A DNA stretch of 24,061 nucleotides from a virus, in IMG/VR virus record IMGVR_UViG_3300034198_003540, positions 1 to 24,061 of that record. The stretch is one strand, 5' to 3'. Below, one piece after another: positions 1 to 6,868 of this stretch (the first letter of the stretch is position 1; each line of letters starts with the position of its first letter). The position numbers were made by a program, and so were the translations under genes. The notes under the pieces are model-generated. The model saw nothing but the letters and a program-made list of their open reading frames with translations, did not search any database and was not told where the DNA came from.

Positions 1-1
1 A

Positions 2-628
2 AATCGCAAAATTCTTAAACCAAAAAGTATTAATCAAGAAAATTATATTATTTCTATGGTTGAGAATGACATAACAATTTGTACTGGCCCTGCGGGATCA
101 GGAAAATCGGCAGTAGCGGTAGGGTTGGCCTGTAGCTGGCTGTTGGAAGGTAAAATTGAAAAGATTATTATTACTCGTCCAACGGTTGAAAATGGCAGAG
201 GATTGGGTTTTCTTCCGGGAAATAAAGATGAAAAAATACATCCTTATTTAGTCCCCGTGCTAGAAGAAATGGAACAATATCTTGGAAAAATGCTTTTGAC
301 AAAATATAGAGAAGCGGGTATAATAGAGATGTGTCCGCTTGAATATATGAGAGGAAGAAATTTCCACCACTCCTTTATGATACTTGATGAAGCTCAAAAC
401 GCAACTTATGAGCAGATAAAAATGTTTTTAACAAGAATTGGTATGTACTCTACTGCTGTTATTAATGGGGATGCTGATCAATCTGACTTACCTCATTCTT
501 TAAGGGGTGGATTAGAAAATGTTCAACAAAGACTGTTTGCACTACAAGGCGTGGGAACATGCGAATTAGATGCAACTGATATTGTACGCAATCCTATTAT
601 TGGCCGAATTTTAGAGAGGTTAAAATGA
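2..628 (+). CDS. phoH: PhoH-like P-loop ATPase, 5' end outside the window
   Basis: A PhoH-family ATPase, related to the ATPase part of superfamily 1 RNA helicases; such genes are common in phages and their exact role there is unsettled. Taking the ATG at 56 as residue 1, the P-loop GPAGSGKS is at residues 11-18 and Walker B (MILDEAQN, D111-E112) is followed by the family's QxKMFLTRIG and NGDxDQxDLP segments. The reading frame stays open upstream of that ATG to base 2 and encodes KPKSINQENYI, which matches the conserved stretch just before the P-loop in PhoH proteins. The ATG at 56 is therefore probably internal, and the true start lies before this window. The stop overlaps the next ATG by four bases. 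Family assignment is firm; the biological role is not. Confidence 0.93.
   Translation, partial: NRKILKPKSINQENYIISMVENDITICTGPAGSGKSAVAVGLACSWLLEGKIEKIIITRPTVENGRGLGFLPGNKDEKIHPYLVPVLEEMEQYLGKMLLTKYREAGIIEMCPLEYMRGRNFHHSFMILDEAQNATYEQIKMFLTRIGMYSTAVINGDADQSDLPHSLRGGLENVQQRLFALQGVGTCELDATDIVRNPIIGRILERLK
296..324 (+). promoter_or_regulatory. Consensus sigma-70 promoter inside phoH
   Basis: TTGACA at 296-301, a 17-base spacer, and TATAAT at 319-324: both hexamers match the consensus exactly at the ideal spacing. It lies inside the phoH coding sequence and points downstream, so it would supply transcripts for the small genes from 625 on. Activity is inferred from sequence only. Confidence 0.6.
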
Positions 629-894
629 AAAAGTGGCTAGCGCCCGTGCTTGTAGCAGCTTTTCTATGTGGTAATTTAGCGTTATGCGAAACAGAAAAGT
701 ATGAAATATTCACAGAGACGAAAGAAATTAACGAAGATTATATTTATTTTTACGAACTTACATTGTCTCGCGACGACTTAACAGACAAAAGAAGAATGGC
801 TTATAAAAATAGCTATAGAACTTTTATGTTAAATGCAAGTGAAGAAAATTTAAATAATGATCCTTATTTATACGAAGGACTTCAAGAGGAATAA
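625..894 (+). CDS. Small exported protein of unknown function (89 aa)
   Basis: Not recognised as a family. The N-terminus is a classic signal sequence: MKKW, then a hydrophobic run (LAPVLVAAFLCGNLAL, residues 5-20), then a polar, acidic mature part of about 68 residues. Cys21 follows LAL; this is a poor lipobox because the residue before Cys is Leu, so a soluble periplasmic product is as likely as a lipoprotein. The ATG overlaps the phoH stop (ATGA), which implies translational coupling. An exported product is out of place among DNA-metabolism genes and could act on the host envelope; that is inference. It could also stay anchored by an uncleaved helix. Confidence 0.75.
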   Translation: MKKWLAPVLVAAFLCGNLALCETEKYEIFTETKEINEDYIYFYELTLSRDDLTDKRRMAYKNSYRTFMLNASEENLNNDPYLYEGLQEE

Positions 895-896
895 TA

Positions 897-1241
897 ATGC
901 CGTTATATCACTATAAATGTGGAGATTGTGCCGTCGAATTCGAGGCGGCACATTCTATTAAGGAACCGCTATGGAAAACCTGTCCGGATTGCAAAAAAGA
1001 TGGATTGTCTGTGGTTTTAGACTCACCTCCGACTATAATGAATAGAGGAGAAGTGAAGACAATCGGACAACTGGCAGAAAAGAACGCCAAAAACTTAGGT
1101 CGATACGGACTACAGGAAAAAATGGCTTTAGATGGAACTGCCAATAAAATTAAGGAAAAAGAAAAGATGAATGAAGCTAGAAAATTAGCCTCACTTTCTC
1201 CGGAAAAGAAAACTAAATATATAGAAACAGGAAAACTATAA
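897..1241 (+). CDS. FmdB-type zinc-ribbon protein (114 aa)
   Basis: The start MPLYHYKCGDC closely matches the FmdB/putative regulatory zinc-ribbon family (typical start MPxYEYxC). Four cysteines in two CxxC knuckles (C8, C11 and C29, C32) form one zinc ribbon in the first 35 residues. The remaining 80 residues are Lys/Glu-rich, probably helical, and resemble nothing I know. In bacteria the family is annotated as regulatory on thin evidence; phage copies are common and uncharacterised. The start has a good Shine-Dalgarno site (AGAGGA) just upstream, two bases after the previous stop. The next gene begins directly after its TAA. The domain call is solid; the function is unknown. Confidence 0.82.
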   Translation: MPLYHYKCGDCAVEFEAAHSIKEPLWKTCPDCKKDGLSVVLDSPPTIMNRGEVKTIGQLAEKNAKNLGRYGLQEKMALDGTANKIKEKEKMNEARKLASLSPEKKTKYIETGKL

Positions 1242-1490
1242 ATGGATCAAAGATTAAAAAGAAATACAGCTCCTCACGTAGGGATTATTCGTGTTTCCGT
1301 TTTTGTTCACAGAATGTCGTCTGACGGTTCAATTGATCCAGATCCAATTGATTGTTCGGACTTATTTAAAGATCACGCTATGGCTAAAAAAGCCGAAATG
1401 CACGTCAAAGGATTTGATAAATGGGATTGTGTAAAAAAGGTTAAAGACACACTAGACAGGATGAATGACAATGGCAAGATGGGAGAATGA
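1242..1490 (+). CDS. Hypothetical protein (82 aa)
   Basis: I do not recognise this protein. It is small, soluble and mixed in charge, with two cysteines (C39, C63) but no metal-binding pattern. The N-terminal part (HVGIIRVSVFVHRM) looks like a beta strand; the C-terminal half is probably helical. Its ATG abuts the TAA of the FmdB-like gene and its end overlaps the next gene by 26 bases in another frame, as expected in a tightly packed phage operon. Reality as a gene rests on position, length and the coding layout rather than on homology. Confidence 0.65.
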   Translation: MDQRLKRNTAPHVGIIRVSVFVHRMSSDGSIDPDPIDCSDLFKDHAMAKKAEMHVKGFDKWDCVKKVKDTLDRMNDNGKMGE

Positions 1491-1812
1491 AAAACTGGAT
1501 GGACTAAATCTACCAGAGATGAAGAGCGTAAAAGAAGAATTCTATAGCGCAAATGCTACAATTACAGAAATTGAAAAGGAAGCTGTAGCTAAAATTGCAA
1601 ACGCAGAAGATAAAAAAGTATACTATATCAAACATGGCAGAGGAGAGATCTTTGATCCTTGGGGTATAGATAGAAATAGACAGCACTCTTTCATATTTAG
1701 TCTGCGTAAAGTGAATGAAGAAATTTTTAATTTGTATATTGAATATTTAAAAACAAGACGAGAAGTTTTTCTAACCAGAGCTAGAAGACTTTTTATTAAT
1801 TTAGGAGCATAA
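1465..1812 (+). CDS. Hypothetical helical protein (115 aa)
   Basis: Not recognised. The sequence is rich in charged residues and predicted to be mostly helical, with a central GRGEIFDPWGIDR segment. Two in-frame ATGs compete: 1465 (AGG only four bases upstream) and 1471 (ten bases). The second gives MARWENEKLDG and is equally plausible, so the N-terminus is uncertain by two residues. There is no membrane segment and no cysteine. It ends just before a strong Shine-Dalgarno site (AGGAG) serving the next gene. Confidence 0.65.
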   Translation: MTMARWENEKLDGLNLPEMKSVKEEFYSANATITEIEKEAVAKIANAEDKKVYYIKHGRGEIFDPWGIDRNRQHSFIFSLRKVNEEIFNLYIEYLKTRREVFLTRARRLFINLGA

Positions 1813-1813
1813 T

Positions 1814-2080
1814 ATGGCAAAAAAAGTTGCACCAAAAAAACAAGCAATCAATCAACAACCAAAGACCGAACAAGGCGATCCGGGGCCACAAATTCAAAAT
1901 CAAACAGATATTCCTCCGAAAGCTCCTAGTACATTTGAAATGTTTGCTAGAAAAAAAGATCGTGGAGTAATATCTATGACTGAACAAGCTTCTATGAGAG
2001 CTGACGAAACAAAAGCTAAATCAGTTCAGATGCCAAAAAAAATTCAAAATTCAATTCATAAAATTAGAGAAGATCAATGA
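1814..2080 (+). CDS. Basic, probably disordered protein (88 aa)
   Basis: A low-complexity polypeptide rich in Lys, Gln and Pro (start MAKKVAPKKQAINQQPK), likely disordered for its first 40 residues, followed by a short helix-forming segment around STFEMFARKKD. No family is recognised. A basic, disordered N-terminus is compatible with nucleic-acid or protein binding, but nothing specific supports that. It has a clear AGGAG ribosome-binding site and its TGA overlaps the next ATG (ATGA), so it looks like a real member of the operon. Confidence 0.65.
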   Translation: MAKKVAPKKQAINQQPKTEQGDPGPQIQNQTDIPPKAPSTFEMFARKKDRGVISMTEQASMRADETKAKSVQMPKKIQNSIHKIREDQ

Positions 2081-2568
2081 TTTGCAAAGGATATAATCTA
2101 AATATACAGCGACTGCTCATGGAACAAAAAATGGTTCTATGGAAATGCGTATTGTCCAATGGTGAAGAAGTGTGGTCAGATTTTATGGCGCAAACAGATC
2201 CTTGGCAGAGATTAAAATATTACTGTAATAACAATAATATTAATATTCTTGAAGTTAGAGTGTTAGCTTTAGGAATTCGTGAACAAATCGTATTTGAAGA
2301 TAAAAATGGCTTAGATGGGATTCTAATAACAGGCGGAATTAGTAAAGATATTAGCGATGACAGTGGAACCGTATATAGTTATTTAGCATTTGGACTATTA
2401 AATCCGAACACGAATAAGATTCAGGTAAAGAAGTTTTTCTGGCCGGAGTGCGAGTTCGATACGCATGAAGAAACTAGATCTTTAACAGAAGATAATCAAA
2501 AGCTACTCTATAAAAAAAGAAAACCCTGTGGAGATAACTGCGGATGTCAAGAAAGAGAAGCGAGTTAA
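2077..2568 (+). CDS. Hypothetical protein with Cys-rich tail (163 aa)
   Basis: No family recognised. The N-terminal half looks like an alpha/beta domain (WKCVLSNGEEVWSDF, then EVRVLALGIREQIVF). The C-terminus ends in CGDNCGCQ, a tight cysteine cluster suggesting metal binding or disulfides. The ATG at 2077 overlaps the preceding stop; an in-frame ATG at 2119 (MEQKMVLWK) would remove 14 residues and is a reasonable alternative start. The 3' end overlaps the next gene by 25 bases. Confidence 0.65.
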   Translation: MICKGYNLNIQRLLMEQKMVLWKCVLSNGEEVWSDFMAQTDPWQRLKYYCNNNNINILEVRVLALGIREQIVFEDKNGLDGILITGGISKDISDDSGTVYSYLAFGLLNPNTNKIQVKKFFWPECEFDTHEETRSLTEDNQKLLYKKRKPCGDNCGCQEREAS

Positions 2569-3005
2569 GTAAATATATGTCGCCGTCAACAGGCGAATAC
2601 TGCACCGCTGCTCAATATATAGCCGAAATAATATGCCAAAGAATCGCCGACAAAGACAAAGTTGGCACTTTGGCATATAAATTTTGGAATAATGAAAAGT
2701 GGAAAAAAACATACATACGTCAAGTAGGGCTTGCGAATAAACTTGTAAAAGACTGGGGAGATGAAGCTGTTGTTCGTTTCATAAAATCTAAAAGAGGAAG
2801 TAAGATTCTTTCTTTAGGGATGAAAGGGATTGCAGATCAAATTGAATTTTTTAAAAATTCACTTGACAACAGAGAACCGTCGGTTATAATTGAGATGACG
2901 AAACTACTAGAGTATACTCCAAGAAAATCGTTTGGACAAAAAAACTTGATTACAAAAATAAAGGAAATAGATCATGGCAAAAACACCAGATCCACCGACA
3001 TCTGA
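2544..3005 (+). CDS. Hypothetical basic protein (153 aa)
   Basis: Not recognised. A mainly helical, lysine-rich protein with a few aromatic residues (KFWNNEKWKKTYIRQ). It directly precedes the recombinase gene and overlaps it by 32 bases in a different frame, so translation of the two is probably linked. A DNA-binding or recombination-accessory role would fit the context and the basic character, but no motif shows it. Its coding sequence also carries a consensus sigma-70 promoter (2863-2890). The C-terminal 15 or so residues are constrained by the overlap. Confidence 0.65.
   Translation: MSRKRSELSKYMSPSTGEYCTAAQYIAEIICQRIADKDKVGTLAYKFWNNEKWKKTYIRQVGLANKLVKDWGDEAVVRFIKSKRGSKILSLGMKGIADQIEFFKNSLDNREPSVIIEMTKLLEYTPRKSFGQKNLITKIKEIDHGKNTRSTDI
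2863..2890 (+). promoter_or_regulatory. Consensus sigma-70 promoter ahead of the recombinase gene
   Basis: TTGACA at 2863-2868, a 16-base spacer, and TATAAT at 2885-2890: both hexamers are exact. It lies inside the preceding gene, with the predicted start of transcription near 2897, about 75 bases before the recombinase ATG at 2974. This is a natural position for a promoter of the recombination genes. Confidence 0.65.
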
Positions 3006-4041
3006 TAAAGTTTACGCAACAAAAGAAATTATGAAAGATTTCGGAGAATTCATCACTACTGGTGAAAAAATATTAGAAATAAAAAGAGATTATAAAACAA
3101 TAAGCATCAGTCCAGCTATTGATCTAGCTCTTGGAGGAGGAGTAAAAGAAGGTTCTTGGCTTATGCTAAGCGGTCCCCCTAAAGGTGGCAAAACAACAAC
3201 ATCAATGCAAATTATTGCTAATTGTCAAGCTTTAGGTAGAAAGATTATTTATCTTGATATTGAAGGCCGACTAAAAGAAATGAACTTTGAAGTGCCGGGA
3301 ATTGATGCTAGCAAGGTAACAGTAATTAGATCTGAAAAAGAACCCCTGAGTGCTGAAAAATTTCTTGACATTGCTCGTAAATTGGTTTCGCTACCTGAGA
3401 ATGAAGGATGCGTTTTAGTTATCGACTCAATTTCATCTTTAATTCCTGAGAAAGATTTGGATGGTGACATTAACGGTATGACCCGTCCCGGTCTTCCAAA
3501 AATCTTATCGGACTTTGTTAAAAAGATGGGTCAGATAGTTCCAAATCAAAAATGTCTTATTATTATGATCACGCACATGATCACAAATACTAGTGGTTAT
3601 GGCGTAGGAAAAATGGCAGATGGTGGTGTTAAAATCCAGTTCCAATCCGATACAAGAATGGAAATAAAGTCTGTGTCTCCGTGGGAGATCGGAGGAAATA
3701 AAGATACTAAACAAGCAATTGGTCTTAAAGTAACTTGGAAAATCATATGGTCTTCAATAGGATCTCCTTATAAAGAATGCGAAAGCTGGATTCGGTTCGG
3801 TCATGGAATTGATAAAATTCAAGAAATCATTATGATCGCTGGAGAGATGGGTTTAATTAATGTGAGCGGGTCATGGTATAATCTAGATTATCTAGATACT
3901 CCGGAAGCGAAATTAGAAGCAGGGCTGGAGGCTGATGCCAAATTAAACCTTCAAGGACAAGAAAAGGTATATAATTTTCTATCTGCAAATCCAAAATCTT
4001 ACGAAATCCTAGAGAAAAAAGTTAAGGAAATGATAACTTGA
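2974..4041 (+). CDS. RecA-like recombinase (355 aa)
   Basis: A RecA/UvsX-type strand-exchange ATPase. The Walker A motif GPPKGGKT is at residues 67-74. The catalytic glutamate lies in YLDIEG (E97), matching the DxE position of RecA. Walker B is VLVIDSISSL (about 147-156). A loop after IMITH (around 197-225) corresponds to the DNA-binding L2 region. Length is typical of RecA. The sequence diverges from cellular RecA and looks closer to phage recombinases. Expected roles are homologous pairing, recombination-dependent replication and repair. The ATG has an AAGGA site nine bases upstream and overlaps the previous gene by 32 bases. The next gene starts within its stop region. Family is secure; the exact subfamily is not. 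Confidence 0.92.
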   Translation: MAKTPDPPTSDKVYATKEIMKDFGEFITTGEKILEIKRDYKTISISPAIDLALGGGVKEGSWLMLSGPPKGGKTTTSMQIIANCQALGRKIIYLDIEGRLKEMNFEVPGIDASKVTVIRSEKEPLSAEKFLDIARKLVSLPENEGCVLVIDSISSLIPEKDLDGDINGMTRPGLPKILSDFVKKMGQIVPNQKCLIIMITHMITNTSGYGVGKMADGGVKIQFQSDTRMEIKSVSPWEIGGNKDTKQAIGLKVTWKIIWSSIGSPYKECESWIRFGHGIDKIQEIIMIAGEMGLINVSGSWYNLDYLDTPEAKLEAGLEADAKLNLQGQEKVYNFLSANPKSYEILEKKVKEMIT

Positions 4042-4451
4042 ACATACTAGGATTAGACGGTAAAGAATATTCATGGATTCCAAGTAACAATATCGTTGAT
4101 ACAGACAAGAGATCTAGTTTACATATCAAAGCGCGAGAACTGCTAAAAGAAAAATTTCCAAACGATAGAGTTCTTGAAGAATTAGTCTTACCGGGAACAA
4201 AAACTCAAAGCAGAAAATCAACTTTAAAAGCTGATTTTTTTATTCCTATGAGAAACCTACTAGTAGAAGTTCATGGAGAACAGCATCTTGAGTTCAATAG
4301 CTTCTTTTTTAAAACCAAGCTTGACTTTTATAAAGCGCAAGCTAGGGATAAAGACAAAAAAAGATGGTGTGAACTTAATAAATTTACTTTACTAGAACTG
4401 TATCATAACGAATCCATAGAAGAGTGGAGAGATAAAGTATGGAAAATATAG
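4038..4451 (+). CDS. Vsr-like PD-(D/E)XK endonuclease (137 aa)
   Basis: A compact nuclease of the Vsr/DUF559-like PD-(D/E)XK group. The signature is D66 in KADFFIP, E77 in LLVEVHGEQH with H83, and downstream charged residues (RDKDKK, about 103-108). Related proteins are mismatch or homing endonucleases and small repair nucleases. Next to the recombinase it could cut recombination intermediates or damaged DNA; that is inference. The start is TTG at 4038, overlapping the recombinase stop, with AAGGA about ten bases upstream; no in-frame ATG lies nearby, so TTG is well supported. It shares its catalytic pattern with the gene at 21953, but lacks the helix-turn-helix and NUMOD-like N-terminal part of that protein. 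Confidence 0.75.
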   Translation: MNILGLDGKEYSWIPSNNIVDTDKRSSLHIKARELLKEKFPNDRVLEELVLPGTKTQSRKSTLKADFFIPMRNLLVEVHGEQHLEFNSFFFKTKLDFYKAQARDKDKKRWCELNKFTLLELYHNESIEEWRDKVWKI

Positions 4452-4924
4452 ACGAAAGACTAGGAAATTTTCACAAAACGCTTGACAATTGGATTTTTGA
4501 GCATAAAATAGACTATGGAGCAAACCTTGAAGACGAAAGGTTCAAGGAAATATGCAGAATCATGAAATTTACAGAGCAAGATCTTAAATCTTTATCTGCA
4601 ATAGATATCCAAGTAGCAATTTATAATCTTAACTATTATATGCACTATGTACATGTTATTACAGATAGAGAGAAAGCTGTTAAAGCGTGGGTTGAACAAA
4701 CTATTGGATATATTATATCGGGACTTCAATTTGATAAATTCTTGAAATGGGAAGAAAAATATAATTTAGCAATAAGAAGTCATAGTTCTGGAGTTAGACT
4801 TCAAATGTTAAAAACGACTGCTGATTATAGAATATTATCAGGAAATAATTCAATAAGTACAATTCAAAATGCTATAAAGACTTTAGAAAACATAGGAAGG
4901 AATAGAGGTTATGACAGATCTTAA
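4439..4924 (+). CDS. Hypothetical helical protein (161 aa)
   Basis: No family recognised. It is predicted to be almost entirely helical, with aromatic-rich stretches (YNLNYYMHYVHVI) and no metal or nucleotide motif. Start at the ATG at 4439 is supported by GGAGAG seven bases upstream; it overlaps the nuclease gene by 13 bases. Its position between nuclease and dUTPase suggests a replication or recombination accessory, without direct evidence. A sigma-70-like promoter lies just inside its 5' end. Confidence 0.7.
   Translation: MENIDERLGNFHKTLDNWIFEHKIDYGANLEDERFKEICRIMKFTEQDLKSLSAIDIQVAIYNLNYYMHYVHVITDREKAVKAWVEQTIGYIISGLQFDKFLKWEEKYNLAIRSHSSGVRLQMLKTTADYRILSGNNSISTIQNAIKTLENIGRNRGYDRS
4482..4509 (+). 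promoter_or_regulatory. Near-consensus sigma-70 promoter inside the 4439 gene
   Basis: TTGACA at 4482-4487, a 16-base spacer, and TAAAAT at 4504-4509 (one mismatch in the -10). It would drive the zinc-ribbon protein at 4911 and dUTPase. Less certain than the exact-match sites. Confidence 0.45.
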
Positions 4925-5435
4925 AGAGCAAGCTAAAAAAATAATAGCAAAAGGCAAAGCGTTGCAAGACTCGGAATTAATTCAAATGGGTTTAGATATG
5001 TTAGATCAATTTGAAGGGTCAACTGTAATTGAAAACGCAGAGCCGGTACAAAATGTAAGTCAAAGCAAAGCTAAACGAAAAAGTAAAAATAAAATAACTG
5101 CTAAATCAAATCTAGCAGCAGTTGAAAAATCTACAGGAACTGCTACAATTCCAGATTTTACAATGAATAGAAAAGAAAAACAATCAAAATACGGTAAATC
5201 AAAATCTATATTAAATGATACAAGATATAATGCATTTACCGACGACAAATCGGAAGCGATGGGTCCAGAATTTAAGACTCCATCTTTTACGCCAACTCAA
5301 CGAAGACCTCCTGTAGATAAACAAAAAGTAGAGCAAACGTGCGAGATGTGTGGTAAGAAAGACCGTGTTCTTCCGATTTACAGTAGAGAATTTTATAGAT
5401 GTGATTCGTGTTTAATGAAAGGAAACAAGAAATGA
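4911..5435 (+). CDS. Disordered protein with C-terminal zinc ribbon (174 aa)
   Basis: Three parts can be seen: a short helical N-terminus (residues 1-35), a long Lys/Ser/Asn-rich, probably disordered middle (about 45-135), and a C-terminal zinc ribbon with two CxxC knuckles (C144-C147 and C164-C167, 16 residues between). Not recognised as a named family. The layout (flexible basic linker plus zinc ribbon) is compatible with nucleic-acid binding. It has a good AGAGG site upstream and overlaps dUTPase (ATGA) at its end. Function is unknown. Confidence 0.7.
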   Translation: MTDLKEQAKKIIAKGKALQDSELIQMGLDMLDQFEGSTVIENAEPVQNVSQSKAKRKSKNKITAKSNLAAVEKSTGTATIPDFTMNRKEKQSKYGKSKSILNDTRYNAFTDDKSEAMGPEFKTPSFTPTQRRPPVDKQKVEQTCEMCGKKDRVLPIYSREFYRCDSCLMKGNKK

Positions 5436-5875
5436 GTGCATATATTAGTTATCAATTACCAGTTAAAAAGCTAACAGAGACCGCTAAATTGCCAGATAAA
5501 GCGAATTTGTTTGATGCCGGATTAGATCTGTACTGTGACGAGAATCTCGTATCTCTAGCCCCCGGAGAGCGTAAGTTAATTTCGACGGGTATTTCTATGG
5601 CTATTCCGAGAGGTTTCGTAGGCGAAATTTGGCCGAGATCTGGACATGCTGTAAAAGGCGGTATCGACACTATGGCGGGAGTTATTGATTCCGACTATAG
5701 AGGAGAGGTTAAAGTTCTTATTATTAACCATGATGGTAAAGTACAACTTTTCAGAAAAGGCGACAAGATCGCTCAAATGCTAATTAAGCATATTCCAGAT
5801 TTTACACCTATTGAGGTTGAAAATCTAAACGATACGACTAGAGGAAATAATGGATTTGGGAGTTCAGGGGCTTGA
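5432..5875 (+). CDS. dut: dUTPase (deoxyuridine triphosphatase)
   Basis: Trimeric-type dUTPase, which hydrolyses dUTP to dUMP and pyrophosphate, keeping uracil out of phage DNA and supplying dUMP for dTTP synthesis. All five family motifs are visible: DAGLDLY (28-34), PRSG (68-71), GVIDSDYRG (83-91, catalytic Asp within), GDKIAQ (110-115) and the C-terminal P-loop-like arm RGNNGFGSSG (137-146). Length of 147 aa is normal. I chose the ATG at 5432, which overlaps the previous stop and has AAAGGA upstream, over a GTG at 5408 that would add eight residues lying inside the preceding gene. Its final codons overlap the -35 box of the next promoter. Confidence 0.96.
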   Translation: MSAYISYQLPVKKLTETAKLPDKANLFDAGLDLYCDENLVSLAPGERKLISTGISMAIPRGFVGEIWPRSGHAVKGGIDTMAGVIDSDYRGEVKVLIINHDGKVQLFRKGDKIAQMLIKHIPDFTPIEVENLNDTTRGNNGFGSSGA

Positions 5876-5900
5876 CATATCTGAAAATTGGGTTTATACT
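5872..5900 (+). promoter_or_regulatory. Strong sigma-70 promoter after dut
   Basis: TTGACA at 5872-5877, a 17-base spacer, and TATACT at 5895-5900. The -35 overlaps the dut stop codon. A leader of about 58 bases follows, with an excellent ribosome-binding site (AGGAGG, 5955-5960) five bases before the ATG at 5966. Of all the promoters here this is the only one in a real intergenic gap; I see no convincing riboswitch fold in the leader. Confidence 0.8.
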
Positions 5901-5965
5901 ATTTATAGCCTTTTACTGCATAGTATCATATAGAATAGTCGGTGGTACAATCATAGGAGGATTAA

Positions 5966-6190
5966 ATGACAGAGACAATATTTAGTCTAACATTCATATG
6001 GCTAGTAGTAACATTTTTTCTATTAATCATATATGATATTTACGCAGTAACAAAAGGTAAATCAACAATTAGTTGGATAGTTTTCGATACAAGTCGTCGT
6101 TGGCCCGTAATTCCATTTCTGAGCGGTTTCATTATTGGCTTTTTAATGGGTCACTTATTTTTTCCAATACCAGTTCCAATAGGACAATAA
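5966..6190 (+). CDS. Small inner-membrane protein, two TM helices (74 aa)
   Basis: Two hydrophobic helices are evident, roughly residues 5-25 (FSLTFIWLVVTFFLLIIYDI) and 47-68 (IPFLSGFIIGFLMGHLFF), joined by a polar loop with a DTSRRWP segment, and a short Pro-rich tail. Not recognised. First gene after the strong promoter with a near-perfect ribosome-binding site, so it is probably well expressed. Small phage membrane proteins of this kind may act in superinfection exclusion, lysis control or replication anchoring; nothing here decides which. Confidence 0.78.
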   Translation: MTETIFSLTFIWLVVTFFLLIIYDIYAVTKGKSTISWIVFDTSRRWPVIPFLSGFIIGFLMGHLFFPIPVPIGQ

Positions 6191-6191
6191 A

Positions 6192-6419
6192 ATGAATACA
6201 TTGGTCGCACTCGCGGTAATGTCGTTAGGTCAATTCTTTGTGGTTAATCCACAAATTCCAATTGTGGTTCAGCAACCTCAACCAATCGTAGTCCAATATC
6301 AATACGTAGTACAACAACCACAGTACGTAATTGTACCTAGAACAGTCTATGTACCAGTACAGGTTCAAACGTATCAACCTGTATACTATCCATATCCAAT
6401 TTACAGAATCTATCCTTAA
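6192..6419 (+). CDS. Exported V/Q/P/Y low-complexity protein (75 aa)
   Basis: After a hydrophobic N-terminus resembling a short signal sequence (residues 1-18), the rest is built almost only from Val, Gln, Pro, Tyr and Ile, with the repeated motif VVQQPQ (at about 25 and 39). There is no Asp, Glu, Lys, His, Cys or Trp in the whole protein and only two Arg. Similar V/Q/P/Y-rich stretches occur in secreted, surface and amyloid-like proteins. No family is recognised. Its own ribosome-binding site (AGGA) lies upstream and the gene starts one base after the previous stop. The composition predicts beta-rich aggregation or surface adhesion; this is inference. Confidence 0.72.
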   Translation: MNTLVALAVMSLGQFFVVNPQIPIVVQQPQPIVVQYQYVVQQPQYVIVPRTVYVPVQVQTYQPVYYPYPIYRIYP

Positions 6420-6430
6420 GGAGAATTAAA

Positions 6431-6811
6431 ATGTCACAAGAAAAAAATCCATTAAATGCATACAATCAGTTTGAAACAATTAAAAAAGCTGTTGATCAGC
6501 TTGAAACAATCCACGTCTACGAAGTAAACGCTAGACAGTGGGGAGATACAGATACGCCGTCATTAAAGGCCGAAATCGCAGATCTTGACAAGAAGGTATA
6601 TGAATATGAATTGCAGTTAGCGGAACTTCAAAAGTATAGTGAAGAGCTGGAAATTGCGAACAAATCTCTTCTAAAGGCTAATAACGTTCTTGTAGACGCA
6701 AATAAGATCTTATCAGATAACACTCAGACAGCAGAAAGCACAACCGACAAGATCGTCGAAGCGTACAGCAAGCTGCCGAGAATAATTAAGAAGTTTTACG
6801 GGCCAAAGTGA
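6431..6811 (+). CDS. Coiled-coil protein (126 aa)
   Basis: No family recognised. Residues from about 45 to 105 form a long heptad-like coiled coil (for example KKVYEYELQLAELQKYSEEL, then IANKSLLKANNVLVDANKI), and the C-terminus is basic (RIIKKFYGPK). The strong ribosome-binding site AAGGAGA lies seven or so bases before the ATG. It closes the small three-gene cassette behind the promoter at 5872 and is followed by a 57-base gap, so it may be separately regulated from the helicase. Likely an oligomer or scaffold; partner unknown. Confidence 0.75.
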   Translation: MSQEKNPLNAYNQFETIKKAVDQLETIHVYEVNARQWGDTDTPSLKAEIADLDKKVYEYELQLAELQKYSEELEIANKSLLKANNVLVDANKILSDNTQTAESTTDKIVEAYSKLPRIIKKFYGPK

Positions 6812-6824
6812 TTAATGAGTTTTC

Positions 6825-6849
6825 ACACTTTCTCATTGCAAAAAAGTGT
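6825..6849 (+). repeat. Inverted repeat upstream of the helicase gene
   Basis: ACACTTT (6825-6831) and AAAGTGT (6843-6849) are perfect complements around an 11-base loop. The sequence TATATT (6850-6855) follows at once and could be a -10 box, but no good -35 sits at the right distance (ACTTTC at 17 bases). A GAGGTG ribosome-binding site follows before the ATG at 6869. It could be an operator or a weak RNA hairpin; there is no U-tract, so it is not a usual terminator. Confidence 0.4.
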
Positions 6850-6868
6850 TATATTCTTGAGGTGAATA

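Noticed and set aside
56-58. ATG at 56 as the true start of the PhoH-like protein
   Set aside because: The frame is open to base 2 and the upstream codons encode a conserved PhoH segment (KPKSINQENYI), so the gene begins outside the window.
6585-6613. TTGACA inside the coiled-coil gene as a promoter
   Set aside because: No acceptable -10 box at 16-18 bases; the nearest (TATGAA) is at 14.
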